A stretch of DNA of 64,000 bases from JBGSMF01 sp041740315 (GCA_041740315.1 JBGSMF010000421.1:29941-93940); one strand, 5' to 3'; shown: positions 39,565 to 49,855, numbered from the stretch's first letter. Numbers and translations: made by a program. Notes: generated by a model from the letters alone, not told the origin.

Positions 39565-41355
39565 ATGTGCGGCATTTTCGGGATTGTGACAGAGCAAGAA
39601 CAACAACTTGGCCCGCTCCTCATCGAAGCGGGTAAACGATTGTCTTATCGCGGCTACGATTCGGTTGGCTGCGCTACGCTGCGCCAAGATAAAACGATTG
39701 ACCTGCGCAAAGACGTGGGCAAAGTAGACCAGGTGGCCGATCGTCACGGAATTGCCCAGATGATGGGCAGGCGGGGCATTATTCAACTGCGGTGGGCCAC
39801 CTTTGGCGCGCCCTCGCAGGCCAACGCCCAGCCCCACCTGGATTCCGATGGCGACATGGTTGGCGCGCACAATGGCAACGTGGTCAACAACGTCGAACTG
39901 CGGCAACAATTCATCGCAGAAGGGATGGCGGTCCGCTCTACTAATGACGGCGAAAGCTGCGTTCACGCAGTGGAACGCTATGTGAACAAGGGCCAGCCCA
40001 TGGTTCAGGCCATCCGCGGCGCCTATAATGATTTGCAAGGCGATTATGCCTTTGTCATCGGTCGGATAGGCGAAGACAAACTCTATGCCATCAAGAAGGG
40101 TTCGGGCTTGGTGGTGGGGCTGGCAGAGGGCTTTACGTGTGTGTCATCTGACTTGCCCTCCATCTTGCCGCTTACCCGGCGCATTGTGCGGGTGCAAGAC
40201 GGCGAAATTGCCACCTTGTGGGCAGACCATGTGGAGCTACGCCGAGTAGATGACGGCGAACTGATTGAACGCGAGGCAGAAAATGTCACAGCCAGCATGG
40301 AAGCGGCCGCCAAAGGGGGTTATGCGCACTTTATGCTCAAAGAAATCCACGAGCAGCCCGGCGTGGCAGGCGAGTTGATCCACTTGCTAGAAGCTTCGCG
40401 CCATGTTGCGCCCATGGTCGAACGGATGGCCCAGGCTCGCCACCTTTACCTGGTAGGCTGTGGCACCAGCTATCATGCCTGCATGCTGGGCGCGGTTTAC
40501 TTGAGCCGGCTGGCCGGCCGCGCGGCTATGCCTATCTTGGCGCCCCAATTCATTGCCCAGTACGGTCCAGCCATCGGCCCGCAAGATGTGGGCGTATTTG
40601 TCAGCCAGAGCGGAGAAACCAAGGATGTGCTTAATGCCATCGAAATTGCGCAACAAAAGAGCATGGGTGTGCTAGGACTGGTCAACGTTCTAGGTTCTAC
40701 CCTGATGAATGTCAGCGAGCGTTATCTTCCATTGGCATGCGGTTACGAAATCAGCGTGCCTGCCACAAAAACTTTTATCAATCAGGCGCTTGCCTTTTTG
40801 TTCCTGGCGCTGCGCATGGGCCAACACCCCACCACTCACCTGGCCCATTTGCCAGCCTTGCTAGAGCAAACCCTCGCCCTGGTCGAGCCGCAAGTCCAAA
40901 CGCTAGAAACCATCCTGGCCGCTCACAATGACCTGTACTGCCTGGGTTATGGCCTGACCTACCCCATCGCGCTGGAAGGCGCGCTCAAGCTCAAAGAAGT
41001 GACCTATGCCCATTGTGAAGGAATGCTCTCAACCGAGTTCAAGCACGGGCCGCTCTCGGCGGTGTACGATGGCTATCCCGTGATTTTTGTCAGCGGGCCA
41101 GAAGATGTCCCGCTCCTCATCAGCGGCATCAACGAGACCACATGCCGGGGCGGCAGGGCAATTGCCATTGCCGAAGAGGACCCCCACCTGCGGCAAAACG
41201 CCAACGACCTGATTACTCTGCCGCCAGCCGGGCCGCTTTTTAACCCGCTGTTGGCTATCTTGCCCTTGCAGTTGCTATCATATCGCGCCAGTATCGCGCG
41301 GGGTTATGACCCTGATTTTCCACGTAACTTGAGCAAGACACTCACCGTGGATTGA
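39565..41355 (+). CDS. glmS: Glutamine--fructose-6-phosphate aminotransferase
   Basis: Protein of 596 residues making glucosamine 6-phosphate for peptidoglycan and glycans. The N-terminal glutaminase begins MCGIFGIV with catalytic Cys2, then RLSYRGYDSVG, RWATFG and GAHNGNVVNN. Two SIS domains follow (LVGCGTSYHACMLGAV, SQSGETKDVLNAI) and the C-terminal DPDFPRNLSKTLTVD is characteristic. Length is standard. It stands alone after a palindromic repeat. Confidence 0.96.
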   Translation: MCGIFGIVTEQEQQLGPLLIEAGKRLSYRGYDSVGCATLRQDKTIDLRKDVGKVDQVADRHGIAQMMGRRGIIQLRWATFGAPSQANAQPHLDSDGDMVGAHNGNVVNNVELRQQFIAEGMAVRSTNDGESCVHAVERYVNKGQPMVQAIRGAYNDLQGDYAFVIGRIGEDKLYAIKKGSGLVVGLAEGFTCVSSDLPSILPLTRRIVRVQDGEIATLWADHVELRRVDDGELIEREAENVTASMEAAAKGGYAHFMLKEIHEQPGVAGELIHLLEASRHVAPMVERMAQARHLYLVGCGTSYHACMLGAVYLSRLAGRAAMPILAPQFIAQYGPAIGPQDVGVFVSQSGETKDVLNAIEIAQQKSMGVLGLVNVLGSTLMNVSERYLPLACGYEISVPATKTFINQALAFLFLALRMGQHPTTHLAHLPALLEQTLALVEPQVQTLETILAAHNDLYCLGYGLTYPIALEGALKLKEVTYAHCEGMLSTEFKHGPLSAVYDGYPVIFVSGPEDVPLLISGINETTCRGGRAIAIAEEDPHLRQNANDLITLPPAGPLFNPLLAILPLQLLSYRASIARGYDPDFPRNLSKTLTVD

Positions 41356-41534
41356 GGGGGGATACAAGCCCGCTTCACCGGTTAGGAACGCGCCAAAGCG
41401 ATAACCTCTTCAGCGAAGAAGAACTAGGCGCGCTTTGCTTCGACTTGCGCACAGTGGACCGTTGCCCACATCGCTATTTGCCATTCTTGGTCAACAATGT
41501 AATACTTGAGGCGCCGGGGCGTATTGTTAAGTAG
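41352..41534 (+). pseudogene. Possible remnant of an effector-associated domain (EAD-like)
   Basis: An open stretch of 60 codons overlapping the glmS stop. NLFSEEELGALCFDL resembles the helix of death-like effector-associated domains found in bacterial conflict proteins, but the rest does not fit, and no ribosome site is visible. It overlaps the following sigma gene's upstream region. Probably a decayed fragment or chance. Confidence 0.25.
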
Positions 41535-41556
41535 AGACACCCGGGAGTCAAGTGTA

Positions 41557-42117
41557 ATGAGTAACACTGTGGCAGCATTATCCAACGAAGCGGCGCTGGT
41601 GGCCCGCGCGGCGGCCGAGCCGACTGCCTTTGCCGCTATCTATGATCACTACTTTCCGCGCATTTACAATTATGTCCGTTATCGCGTTCGGGAGGCTGAA
41701 ACGGCTGACGATATCACGGCCCAGACTTTGGAGGCCGCATGGATCAAGCTCGCAAGTTATCGCCCGGAACGGGCGCCGTTTGCCGTCTGGTTGTTTGCCA
41801 TCGCGCGCAACGCCGTCAACGATCACCTTCGGGCGTCAAGACGCCGCTGTTGGATCCCGCTCCATATCCTGGACGATCTGCCGGGTGGCGAGCCTCAGCC
41901 GGAACAAGTCGCCATTCACAACGAGATTCACGCCAGGCTGCTGGCAGCTGTGTCGCACCTGAGCGATCGGGAACGAGACCTTGTCGCTCTCAAATTCGCC
42001 GCCGGGCTGACCAATCGGCAGATTGCCAAGCTGATGGGTCTGGGCGAAAGCAACGTGGGTGTGATTCTGTACCGTAGCATGCAGCAGTTGCGGGCCGAAT
42101 TGGGAAAAGACCTATGA
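41557..42117 (+). CDS. ECF-type RNA polymerase sigma factor
   Basis: Protein of 186 residues. Sigma-2 region FAAIYDHYFPRIYNYVRYRV and TADDITAQTLEAAWIKL; sigma-4 region LSDRERDLVALKFAAGLTNR followed by QIAKLMGLGESNVGVILYRS. It redirects RNA polymerase to stress or envelope genes. I chose ATG 41557, which starts the family domain and has GGGAG nine bases upstream. It overlaps the next gene by ATGA, the usual arrangement for a sigma and its anti-sigma factor. Confidence 0.9.
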   Translation: MSNTVAALSNEAALVARAAAEPTAFAAIYDHYFPRIYNYVRYRVREAETADDITAQTLEAAWIKLASYRPERAPFAVWLFAIARNAVNDHLRASRRRCWIPLHILDDLPGGEPQPEQVAIHNEIHARLLAAVSHLSDRERDLVALKFAAGLTNRQIAKLMGLGESNVGVILYRSMQQLRAELGKDL

Positions 42118-43043
42118 ACAAACAAGACTGGGCCGACCGCTTTAGCCATGACGTGGATAGACTGCTGGTCGAGGCCAGGCGAACTGACTTGAAGCCGGCC
42201 CCGACCGAGTATCGCCAGGCGCTCGATATAGCCCGTACCCTGGCCACGACCGATTGGAGCGCCGAAAGCCGGGTGCGTGGAGCGCTGCGGCGCCGATTGC
42301 TGGACAAGATTGAAGCGCGGGAAGTGGGATCGTTACAAAAGGAGAATCCCATGCGCACGATTTTTGGACGTCAACACCCTGTCTTGAGCCTGGTAGCCCT
42401 GGGCCTGGTCGCCTTGTTTGTGATGGCGTTAGCCTGGCCAGGAGCACTGATAGCTGCTGCTCACGGCATTGAGGATGTGATAAAAACCCTGGTGATTGGC
42501 CAACGTACCTCTATTCAGCAAGTCACTCCTAACCAGGATACTTTTTCTGAAGAACTGCCGGCGACGCCTGTGGTAGAGCAACGGGGCAACCTCTGGATTA
42601 TTCGAACGGCCGCCGGCAACTTTGGCGGGAATGTGCCGCCAGGGCACGAGGTAGCTATACGCCGTGTCCAGACCTTTGATGAAGCGCAAGCCGGCGTTCC
42701 CTTCAAGCTGCGCCAGCCAGAGTATCTCCCCGCCGGTTATACCTTCCGCGAAGCAATGCTTGCGCCGCACGACTTGGTCTTGCTGTTTTACGATGGCCCT
42801 GGCGGCGACATTGTCTTGGTACAAATGCCGGTAAGCGACCGGCCCGGTGGCGATAGCGATGTCGTCTCTCCGGCCGTGAACACGTTGACCTATTCGCCCG
42901 TCGTATCGGTGACATTGAACGGGCGACCGGCCGGCTGGGTCGAGGGAAACTTGATGTGGGAGGCTGACGAAATCAGTTATACCCTGGGTGGGAACGAATT
43001 GAGTCTGGACGAAGCGATGCGTATCGCCGAGTCAATCAAATAA
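42114..43043 (+). CDS. Putative anti-sigma factor with DUF4367-like extracellular domain
   Basis: Protein of 309 residues. A soluble N-terminus of about 85 residues, one membrane segment at about 90-112 (VLSLVALGLVALFVMALAW), then an outside domain with FKLRQPEYLPAGYTFREAML as in DUF4367. By analogy it binds the sigma factor inside and senses a signal outside; no zinc-binding HxxxCxxC motif is present, so it is not a ZAS-type anti-sigma. ATGA overlap with the sigma gene supports the pairing. Confidence 0.75.
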   Translation: MNKQDWADRFSHDVDRLLVEARRTDLKPAPTEYRQALDIARTLATTDWSAESRVRGALRRRLLDKIEAREVGSLQKENPMRTIFGRQHPVLSLVALGLVALFVMALAWPGALIAAAHGIEDVIKTLVIGQRTSIQQVTPNQDTFSEELPATPVVEQRGNLWIIRTAAGNFGGNVPPGHEVAIRRVQTFDEAQAGVPFKLRQPEYLPAGYTFREAMLAPHDLVLLFYDGPGGDIVLVQMPVSDRPGGDSDVVSPAVNTLTYSPVVSVTLNGRPAGWVEGNLMWEADEISYTLGGNELSLDEAMRIAESIK

Positions 43044-43075
43044 ACCCGCCGGGAACCATCAAATCAAACGCGCCG

Positions 43076-43105
43076 CCAGGCAGGGCTGTTTAGCTCCTGC
43101 CTGGT
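43076..43105. terminator. Possible terminator hairpin after the anti-sigma gene
   Basis: CCAGGCAGG / CCTGCCTGG, 9-bp perfect stem with an 11-base loop, about 35 bp after the stop. The T-run is weak (TTCC). Confidence 0.45.
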
Positions 43106-43257
43106 TCCACTGCCACCCTTCGATCTGCCTCTGTGCTGCGTGGTCGCAAGGCGACCATGCAGCGCCGTCGTTTGGCGGTCACAAAAAGTTGCTTCAGGGA
43201 ACGACTTTATCCCTGCGCCCAGACACAAAACTGGCGATTTTCAAGTATGCAATGGGC

Positions 43258-44352
43258 CTAATCAGGGAGCGGCTTTTTTATGCCCGCGCACATGTCTGCC
43301 AGCTCTCTGACAACGCTGGCCGCCGGGGTATCTGGCTGAGACACGATGAGCATCTCTGTTGAATAGGGAATCACATGGGGGGTTCGGCAGCCCAGGCTAT
43401 TGCCTAACTCGGCCGCCTCAGACAAAGAATTGGATTCCCAGCGAGCAACCCAAATGGGGTGGATTGCAGCCGAGATATTCCAATCGCCCAATTGCTTCAA
43501 TATTCTCTGGGCGCGCTCAACTTCTGTGCGTCCTGGCGCAACAATCAGCGCAATGGCCTTGCACCGCTCTAGGATCCACTGCTTGCTGGCGGGGGTGGTT
43601 GGCGCCCACGGGCCCAGGTCGAGCACGCTGAAATCAACCATGTCCGGCAGGCGGTCAAGGACGGCCTCTGTGCGCGCCTGGTTCGTCAATAATTCAGCGT
43701 CATAGAGCAGAGCCAAGGTATCTGAATACATCTTCCAAGAACGCTCAATCGCCCGCCGGTCAATTTGCTCCATTTCAAGCCGGCTCAAAACGGGCGGCCA
43801 ATCAAAAGGCGACTGGCCCAGGCACAACACTGCATCGCCAGAAAAATCAACCAGGGCCACCCGCCCGCGGGCAGCCAGCGCCAACGCAATATTGACCGCC
43901 GTAGTCGTGACCCCCAAGCCGCCTTTGACGCCAAGACAACCGATGACAACGCCTTTCGGGTCCTGATAAGCGCGTGTCTTGGCAACCCGGTCGAGCACGG
44001 TGCGGATATGAGAGACAAGCTCGTCAGGATGAACCGGCTTGGTCACATAGCCATCTACACCCAGGCTAAGCCCTTGGGCGTGGGCCGACATTTGCGCCTT
44101 GGCCGTTAGCATAATGATAGGCAAGGAAACTGTGCGCGCATCCGATTTTAAGCGGCTGCACACCTCAAAGCCGTCCATAAAGGGCATCATCAAATCCAGC
44201 AAGACCAACTCGGGCAAGTCGCCGGCTAGAATCTCTAACGCCTCAGCGCCGCCGGGCGCGGTGATTACATCGTAGCCGCGCCGTTGCAGCATTAACCTGA
44301 TCACTGCCAAAGCATCTGGATCGTCATCTACAACCAGGATACGCTCTGCCAC
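43258..44352 (-). CDS. Response regulator fused to a CpaE/MinD-like ATPase
   Basis: Protein of 364 residues. Receiver domain (about 1-120) with ILVVDDDPDAL, phosphoacceptor D53 in LLDLMMP, T83 and K105 in TKPVHPDEL. The second half is a SIMIBI-type ATPase with a deviant Walker A, GVKGGLGVTTTAVNIALAL, and VALVDFSGD, as in CpaE. CpaE-like proteins place pili or secretion systems at the cell pole, but no tad genes are here. It follows the big kinase by 35 bp on the same strand, so the two likely form a pair. Confidence 0.88.
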   Translation of the reverse strand: MAERILVVDDDPDALAVIRLMLQRRGYDVITAPGGAEALEILAGDLPELVLLDLMMPFMDGFEVCSRLKSDARTVSLPIIMLTAKAQMSAHAQGLSLGVDGYVTKPVHPDELVSHIRTVLDRVAKTRAYQDPKGVVIGCLGVKGGLGVTTTAVNIALALAARGRVALVDFSGDAVLCLGQSPFDWPPVLSRLEMEQIDRRAIERSWKMYSDTLALLYDAELLTNQARTEAVLDRLPDMVDFSVLDLGPWAPTTPASKQWILERCKAIALIVAPGRTEVERAQRILKQLGDWNISAAIHPIWVARWESNSLSEAAELGNSLGCRTPHVIPYSTEMLIVSQPDTPAASVVRELADMCAGIKKPLPD

Positions 44353-44387
44353 TCGCCTCCCTCCAAAAGTTTGCCCTGTTGCTATCC

Positions 44388-47300
44388 TTATTCTACCACA
44401 CTATAAACAGCTGACATCTGAGGCAAGGTGAAATAAAAGGTCGTGCCCACCTCCAACTGGCTAGTTACGCCTATTTTACCACCATGCGATTCGATGATTT
44501 GCTTGACGATAGCCAGGCCCAAACCTGTGCCGCCGAATCGCCGCCTCACGCTGCCATTCACCTGGTAAAAGCGCTCAAAGATTTTGTCCAATTTATCCGA
44601 CGGGATGCCTGCGCCGGTATCTGATATTTCCACCCGGACAAACTCTGCTTCCTCGCGAGCCCGAATAGTAATAACACCCCCGGGCGGGGTGAACTTGAGC
44701 GCATTTGACAGCAAGTTATCAAACACCTCGCTAATTCTATCCCGATCGCCCAAGACCAGCGGCAGGGTTGGCGATAGCTCACATTCCAATGTCACCTGCA
44801 TAGAGGCGGCTGTCGCCGCGCAAGTGTCCAAGGCCAGGTTGGCTAACTCGGCCAATGACATGGATTGGGCGCGCACACCCACCCGCTTGGTTCGCTCTAG
44901 CGTGACAATATCCCCCACCAGGCGAGTGAGCATATCGGTCTTGCGCGCCACAATGTCTAGGCTTTCATGCTGCTTGGGCGTCAACTCGCCCAAATCTCCC
45001 GCCAGAAGCAATTGCACATATCCTCGGATAAACGTCAACGGGGTGCGCAATTCGTGAGATACGTTTTGCACCAGCTCATCCTTGAGCCGATCGGCCTCTT
45101 GCAAATCGGCATAAGCGCGCTCCAAGACTTGGGCGCGCTCACGCAAGGTCTGATACAACCAGGCGTTCTCTACCGCAATGGCAACCTGGTTCGATAGTGT
45201 CAGCAAAGTGCGCTGGTGGGTCTCTTGGTAAATTTCTCCGCGCTGGCTGCCCAGCATAATCACGCCTAGCATGCGAGCGCCAATTGACAACGGCGCTACC
45301 AGGAAAGACTTGATCACCTCACCCGAGGTTTCTGCGGATGGCGGAACGCTCCACGTAATCTGCACCGGCACGTTGCTATCCAGATCGCACAAATCAAGCG
45401 AACAACATTCCTCCATCAATCGTTGTTCAAATTGCTTGGCGATAGTTTGGCTAATAGGACTAGCGACATGCAACTGGATGCCGACCGCCTCACGCGAGAT
45501 GAGCATACCGGCAATATCATAATCTACCAGGTCGTGCAACTGAGGCAAAATGCTCTCTGCCAGCCGCGAGACATCTAATGTCGTAAGTTGACGCGCTACT
45601 TTGTACAGGGCGCGCGCTTCTCGCTCACGCGCTTCACTGGCGGCATACAAACGCGCGTTAACCATCGCCACATCAATTTGCCGCCCAATGGCCAGCCACA
45701 GCGCCACATCGCGGTCGGATGGCAAAGTGACGCGCTGCCACCCCAGCCGCAACAGACCCGCTGTATCGCCATGCGCGCGCAGTGGGATAAATGTTTGAGC
45801 CAACATCCCCCACGCTTCAAGGGCCGCCTTGGCTTCGGCCATCTGGGGCACATCAGGAATGATTATCGGCTCGCCGTGGCTCAATGTTTCACTCATTGTT
45901 GCTGGCAGCCAGTTACCGTCAGCCGCTTCAGACGGGAGAGTGCCCCCCTGGTGAGCGATCAGATGCCAGCGGCCTTGATCGAGGACAAAGGCCTGAACGC
46001 CATCTGCGCCAGAAATGTCTGTAATGATCGGCAGGGCGTGATCCAGGACTGTGGTCAGATCAAGCGACTGGCTGACAGCGGTAGACACAGCGTACAAAGC
46101 CGAAAGTTCGCGCGTGCGCTGCCAAACAGCCTGCTCGGCATCTTTTTGGGCGGTTAGATCCTGGTTGGTGAATATGATCCCCATGATGTTGCCGACTTGA
46201 TCTTGTAACGGCCCCGCGCTGAGATAAAAGAACTGGCGGCCATCGGCCCAATTGAGTTCAACCTGCTCGTGATATATCGCGTTGTCATCTTCAAATCGCC
46301 CACCGGCCAGAATGGTTGCGCAAATCGCGCCCCACGCCAGGCGCGCCGGATGATCCACATAATTTAGCAAGGGCTGTCCCAGCAAGCGCGCTGCTATCAA
46401 TTCCGGCAACCCCCGCCGCGCAACCTGCCGATCCCACTCGGCGCTAAAGCTGGTCAAGCGCAACTCGCGATCTACGGTATAAATCACTGCGCCGGTCGAA
46501 TCAATGATGTTTTGATAATGCGTTTTGAGATGAATGGTATCTTTGTACAGGCGAGCATTATCTAGCGCAATAGCGGCTTGGGTTGCCACAGCCGCCAGCC
46601 AGATCGCGTCGTCCTGCGTGAAACCGCATGGGTCGCAAGTGGCATCTGTCCGGTTGGCCACCAGCAACACTCCCAGCTCAAGACCGTGAACCCGCATCAT
46701 CGCGCCGGCCATATTGCGCATGCCAACCGAGTGAAACATTGCGCGCGCCGCCGGCGACAATTCAGCCAGGTCGCCGATCAAACAATAATTGTCCTGGCGC
46801 AGGCCCACATACAAGCTGCTATCCGTTCCAAGGCGCAGGCGCGTCAGCTCTTCTTCATTCAAGCCAAAAGCCGGGCTCAAGCCAATCGCTTCACGCTGAT
46901 CTGGCGAGAGCAACAACACCCAACACTTTTCTGCCCGAAGCACCTGCGCCACTTGCTCGGTCACTATACGGGCGGTCTCGGACAGATCGCGCATCATCGA
47001 AAAAGCATGCGCTACCTGGTTCAACCCGCGCAATTCCTGAATTCTGCGCTGCGCCTCGGCGTACAAACGCGCATTCTCGATGGCCGTCACAATCTGCCCG
47101 GCGAAAATCGCCACCGTCTCGGCATCTTCGGGCCGATAGAAACCCGGCCGGGCATGGTCAACATTGAGAATGCCTATCACCTGCTCGCCTAAAATGAGCG
47201 GCGCGCCAATCCATGCTCGAACATTCACCCCCGGCACGTCAAACCACCGCGCATCCTGGCGTGTATCATCAATGATCATCGGCTGCCGTGTCTCTAGTAT

Positions 47301-49472
47301 CACTTGGGCTTTGCGATCATCAGCCAACGGCCAGGCGGTCAGCTCGACCACCCTGGACACATCTTCAAATCCGCGCCCCGCAGATAGGCGCAGCCAGCCC
47401 TGCTCATCTACCAAGGCAATGGAAGCGCTGGTGTAGGAAATCAATCTGCCCAATTGCTCCAACACCAAGTCCAACACATCGCTCAATACCAGGTGCGACC
47501 CCAACACCATCGCGGCCTCGCGCAATATCTCGGCCAAGCGGCGGCGGTTCTGTTCAGCTTGGTATGCGCGGGCATTGAGAATGCCCACGGCGGCCTGCTG
47601 CGCAAACAAGGTCAGCATGCGAATATCATCCGAGGTAAACGCGCGCCGCTGCCGGGTATCAGAAGCTACCAACGCCCCTATGACCTGCCCGCCCCAGACA
47701 AGCGGCACACCCAGCACGCCCAGGAACTTGGACACCGGATATTGCGGCGAACGCCCTTCCCACCGGCTATAGTCTTCTACCACTACCGCCCGGCCTGTGT
47801 CTACCACGCGGCCTGCTATCCCCTCGCCCGGCTTGAGGCGAGCGCCTATAAACAGAGCCGCCGGGTTATAACCAGCAATCAATTCGAGCACACCTTCGCG
47901 CGGAGACAACATCCACAAGCCTGCGCCATTCACATCCAACATGCGCACCGCATGTTCACAAATAGCCTGGAGCAGGGCTTCCTGGTCAAGCTGAGAGGCC
48001 ACCTCCAGAGATACCTGGTGCAGGGCAGCCAATCGCTCCACCTGCCGCTCCAGCGAAGAGTGCAGCGCCGCATTTTCCAAAGCCACCGCAATATGGTTGG
48101 CAAAACCGCTGACTGCCGGCAAGTCATTCTCGGTCACGTCAGACAAGCCGCCCACAATCAACACGCCTATCGCGCGATCTAGCTGGACGATGGGCGCGCA
48201 AATGAGGCCCAGTTCTCCCAGCCGTTCATCAATCGCCAGATTTCTCAACTCGCTTGACCTGGCATCTTTAGCAGGCGGGACAAGCGCCGGCAGGTGAGTT
48301 TGCAGGATGCGTTTAAACAGCGGCACTGACTCTAGCCGGCAGGTGGCTGGCATCAGCACGGGCGTCGTGAGCGACTTGTAGTCCAGCGAGTTATGGTTCA
48401 ATTGAAGCGTCTGCCCATCCGAGTCGAGCAGATAAGCCGCCATGCCCAGCTCTAGCTTGCCCAGTTCTCGCGCCACAATCAAAAAGACTTGATCCGGCGA
48501 ATGGGCCGTCTGCACGGCCACTGCCGCCGCATTCAACGCCCTCAGGCGTTCCTCGGCCCGCTTGAGCGGATAGATATCGCTAAATACGCTCAGGGTCCCA
48601 ATATAGCGGCCCTCTTCAAACAGAGGCGTGGCAGAAATCAATACCGGCAACCGTCGCCCGTCTTTGGTCAACACCAATGTCTCGTAGCGGCTCCCTACCC
48701 CGGCCGAGCGCTGCCCCGATTCCGCGCGCGCGCGCTCCACCTCTTCTGGCACAATCAACTGGCTCCAGTGCATGCCAATGGCCTCTTGCAGAGTGTAACC
48801 CGTCACTTGAACAAAACGCTGGTTCACAAAGGTAAAGCAACCTTGCACATCCTCCAGGGCAATGCCTTCGTCCATTGATTGGACAATGCGCTCGTTGAAT
48901 TTGCGCAAGCGAGACATTTCTGCAAACAAAGAAGCGTTGCGCATGACAATGCCGAACAACTGGCCGACGCGAAGCAGAAATTCACGCTCGTCTGGGCCAA
49001 GCGCGCGTTCCGTCTTGCTCAGCAATACCAGCATACCCAGGCGTTCTTCCGGCGCGCTCAGGGGGAGAAAAATACCCATAGGGTAGCCAGCCTGGAGCAA
49101 CATTGTGGCAGGCTCGTTCGGCAAAGGGGTGCTGGCCTGCCAAAACAGAGGTTGGCCCGAGTCGGCCGCAAGCCAGCGCAAGCCGCCGGCCGAGCGAGGC
49201 TGTTCAAAGTGCTGCACCAGGTCTTGGCTCCACCCGCGTTGAACGAGCATCCGAAACGCTTGAGCCGTCTCATTCCACGTGCCAATGCCGCCAATCGAAA
49301 AACCCGTCACGCGCAGGATTTCGTCCAAGGCGGTGTCGAGCAGCATCGCCGGCTCCAAGCGCAGGGTCAACGCTGCATACACCGCATTGAGCGCGGTGGC
49401 ATAGGCCCCGGCGCTATCGCCCAAAGAGGGTAGGTTCTGGGTCGGCTCAATCTCTGAATCAAAAGCAGCCAT
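44388..49472 (-). CDS. Giant multi-GAF/PAS sensor histidine kinase
   Basis: Soluble-looking protein of 1694 residues. It has a first GAF at about 30-195, PAS at about 205-315 (IVQSMDEGIALEDVQGCFTF), a run of GAF domains to about 1010, a second PAS at about 1025-1150, two more GAF domains, then HisKA with H1473 in SHELRTP, the N box NLLSNALKF near 1590, G1 DTGAGIP near 1620 and G2 GGTGLGLA near 1650. At least seven GAF modules imply integration of several signals. No membrane segments are evident. The partner is probably the response regulator next to it. Confidence 0.92.
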   Translation of the reverse strand: MAAFDSEIEPTQNLPSLGDSAGAYATALNAVYAALTLRLEPAMLLDTALDEILRVTGFSIGGIGTWNETAQAFRMLVQRGWSQDLVQHFEQPRSAGGLRWLAADSGQPLFWQASTPLPNEPATMLLQAGYPMGIFLPLSAPEERLGMLVLLSKTERALGPDEREFLLRVGQLFGIVMRNASLFAEMSRLRKFNERIVQSMDEGIALEDVQGCFTFVNQRFVQVTGYTLQEAIGMHWSQLIVPEEVERARAESGQRSAGVGSRYETLVLTKDGRRLPVLISATPLFEEGRYIGTLSVFSDIYPLKRAEERLRALNAAAVAVQTAHSPDQVFLIVARELGKLELGMAAYLLDSDGQTLQLNHNSLDYKSLTTPVLMPATCRLESVPLFKRILQTHLPALVPPAKDARSSELRNLAIDERLGELGLICAPIVQLDRAIGVLIVGGLSDVTENDLPAVSGFANHIAVALENAALHSSLERQVERLAALHQVSLEVASQLDQEALLQAICEHAVRMLDVNGAGLWMLSPREGVLELIAGYNPAALFIGARLKPGEGIAGRVVDTGRAVVVEDYSRWEGRSPQYPVSKFLGVLGVPLVWGGQVIGALVASDTRQRRAFTSDDIRMLTLFAQQAAVGILNARAYQAEQNRRRLAEILREAAMVLGSHLVLSDVLDLVLEQLGRLISYTSASIALVDEQGWLRLSAGRGFEDVSRVVELTAWPLADDRKAQVILETRQPMIIDDTRQDARWFDVPGVNVRAWIGAPLILGEQVIGILNVDHARPGFYRPEDAETVAIFAGQIVTAIENARLYAEAQRRIQELRGLNQVAHAFSMMRDLSETARIVTEQVAQVLRAEKCWVLLLSPDQREAIGLSPAFGLNEEELTRLRLGTDSSLYVGLRQDNYCLIGDLAELSPAARAMFHSVGMRNMAGAMMRVHGLELGVLLVANRTDATCDPCGFTQDDAIWLAAVATQAAIALDNARLYKDTIHLKTHYQNIIDSTGAVIYTVDRELRLTSFSAEWDRQVARRGLPELIAARLLGQPLLNYVDHPARLAWGAICATILAGGRFEDDNAIYHEQVELNWADGRQFFYLSAGPLQDQVGNIMGIIFTNQDLTAQKDAEQAVWQRTRELSALYAVSTAVSQSLDLTTVLDHALPIITDISGADGVQAFVLDQGRWHLIAHQGGTLPSEAADGNWLPATMSETLSHGEPIIIPDVPQMAEAKAALEAWGMLAQTFIPLRAHGDTAGLLRLGWQRVTLPSDRDVALWLAIGRQIDVAMVNARLYAASEAREREARALYKVARQLTTLDVSRLAESILPQLHDLVDYDIAGMLISREAVGIQLHVASPISQTIAKQFEQRLMEECCSLDLCDLDSNVPVQITWSVPPSAETSGEVIKSFLVAPLSIGARMLGVIMLGSQRGEIYQETHQRTLLTLSNQVAIAVENAWLYQTLRERAQVLERAYADLQEADRLKDELVQNVSHELRTPLTFIRGYVQLLLAGDLGELTPKQHESLDIVARKTDMLTRLVGDIVTLERTKRVGVRAQSMSLAELANLALDTCAATAASMQVTLECELSPTLPLVLGDRDRISEVFDNLLSNALKFTPPGGVITIRAREEAEFVRVEISDTGAGIPSDKLDKIFERFYQVNGSVRRRFGGTGLGLAIVKQIIESHGGKIGVTSQLEVGTTFYFTLPQMSAVYSVVE

Positions 49473-49513
49473 GCTGTGTCAGCCGTTAAAAGTTCCCACG
49501 CGTTTGTCGTATC

Positions 49514-49855
49514 TCATTGATGGCTCTCCAAAATCACCGCGCCAGGACGGTGCTCATGGCATTTACCGCAGCCGACATGCGGCTCGGCTACCTCGACCAT
49601 CTCTAGCTTGCATACCGCGTACACTGTAATCTGGCGCTGCAAACCAAACCAGCGATTGCTTACTTGCCCCTCTAGAACCATGTTGGAGCAGGCATTGGCG
49701 CGCAAAATGCCCGGCACGGGGCAGGTTTTGCACAATTCTGGCCGCCACGGCGCAGATTTGGCATTGGCAAGAATCAGGCGACACTCTTGCTGAGACTTGC
49801 CGCGATGAAAATCTTGATAATAGTAATGGCACTCTTGGCCATAAGGTGTCTTCAT
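49514..49855 (-). CDS. Small Cys-rich protein, putative metal or cluster binder
   Basis: Protein of 113 residues with eight cysteines (9, 25, 42, 45, 56, 82, 96, 99), including LCKTCPVP and VGCGKCH, and a conserved-looking QECHYYYQDFHRGKSQQECR. The spacing suggests zinc or iron-sulphur binding. I recall similar uncharacterised proteins in Chloroflexota but not a named family. It lies between the kinase and efp on the same strand. Confidence 0.7.
   Translation of the reverse strand: MKTPYGQECHYYYQDFHRGKSQQECRLILANAKSAPWRPELCKTCPVPGILRANACSNMVLEGQVSNRWFGLQRQITVYAVCKLEMVEVAEPHVGCGKCHEHRPGAVILESHQ

Noticed and set aside
41352..41534. Frame after glmS as a real EAD-domain protein
   Set aside because: Only about 15 residues resemble the domain, it overlaps glmS and has no ribosome site; kept only as a low-confidence remnant.
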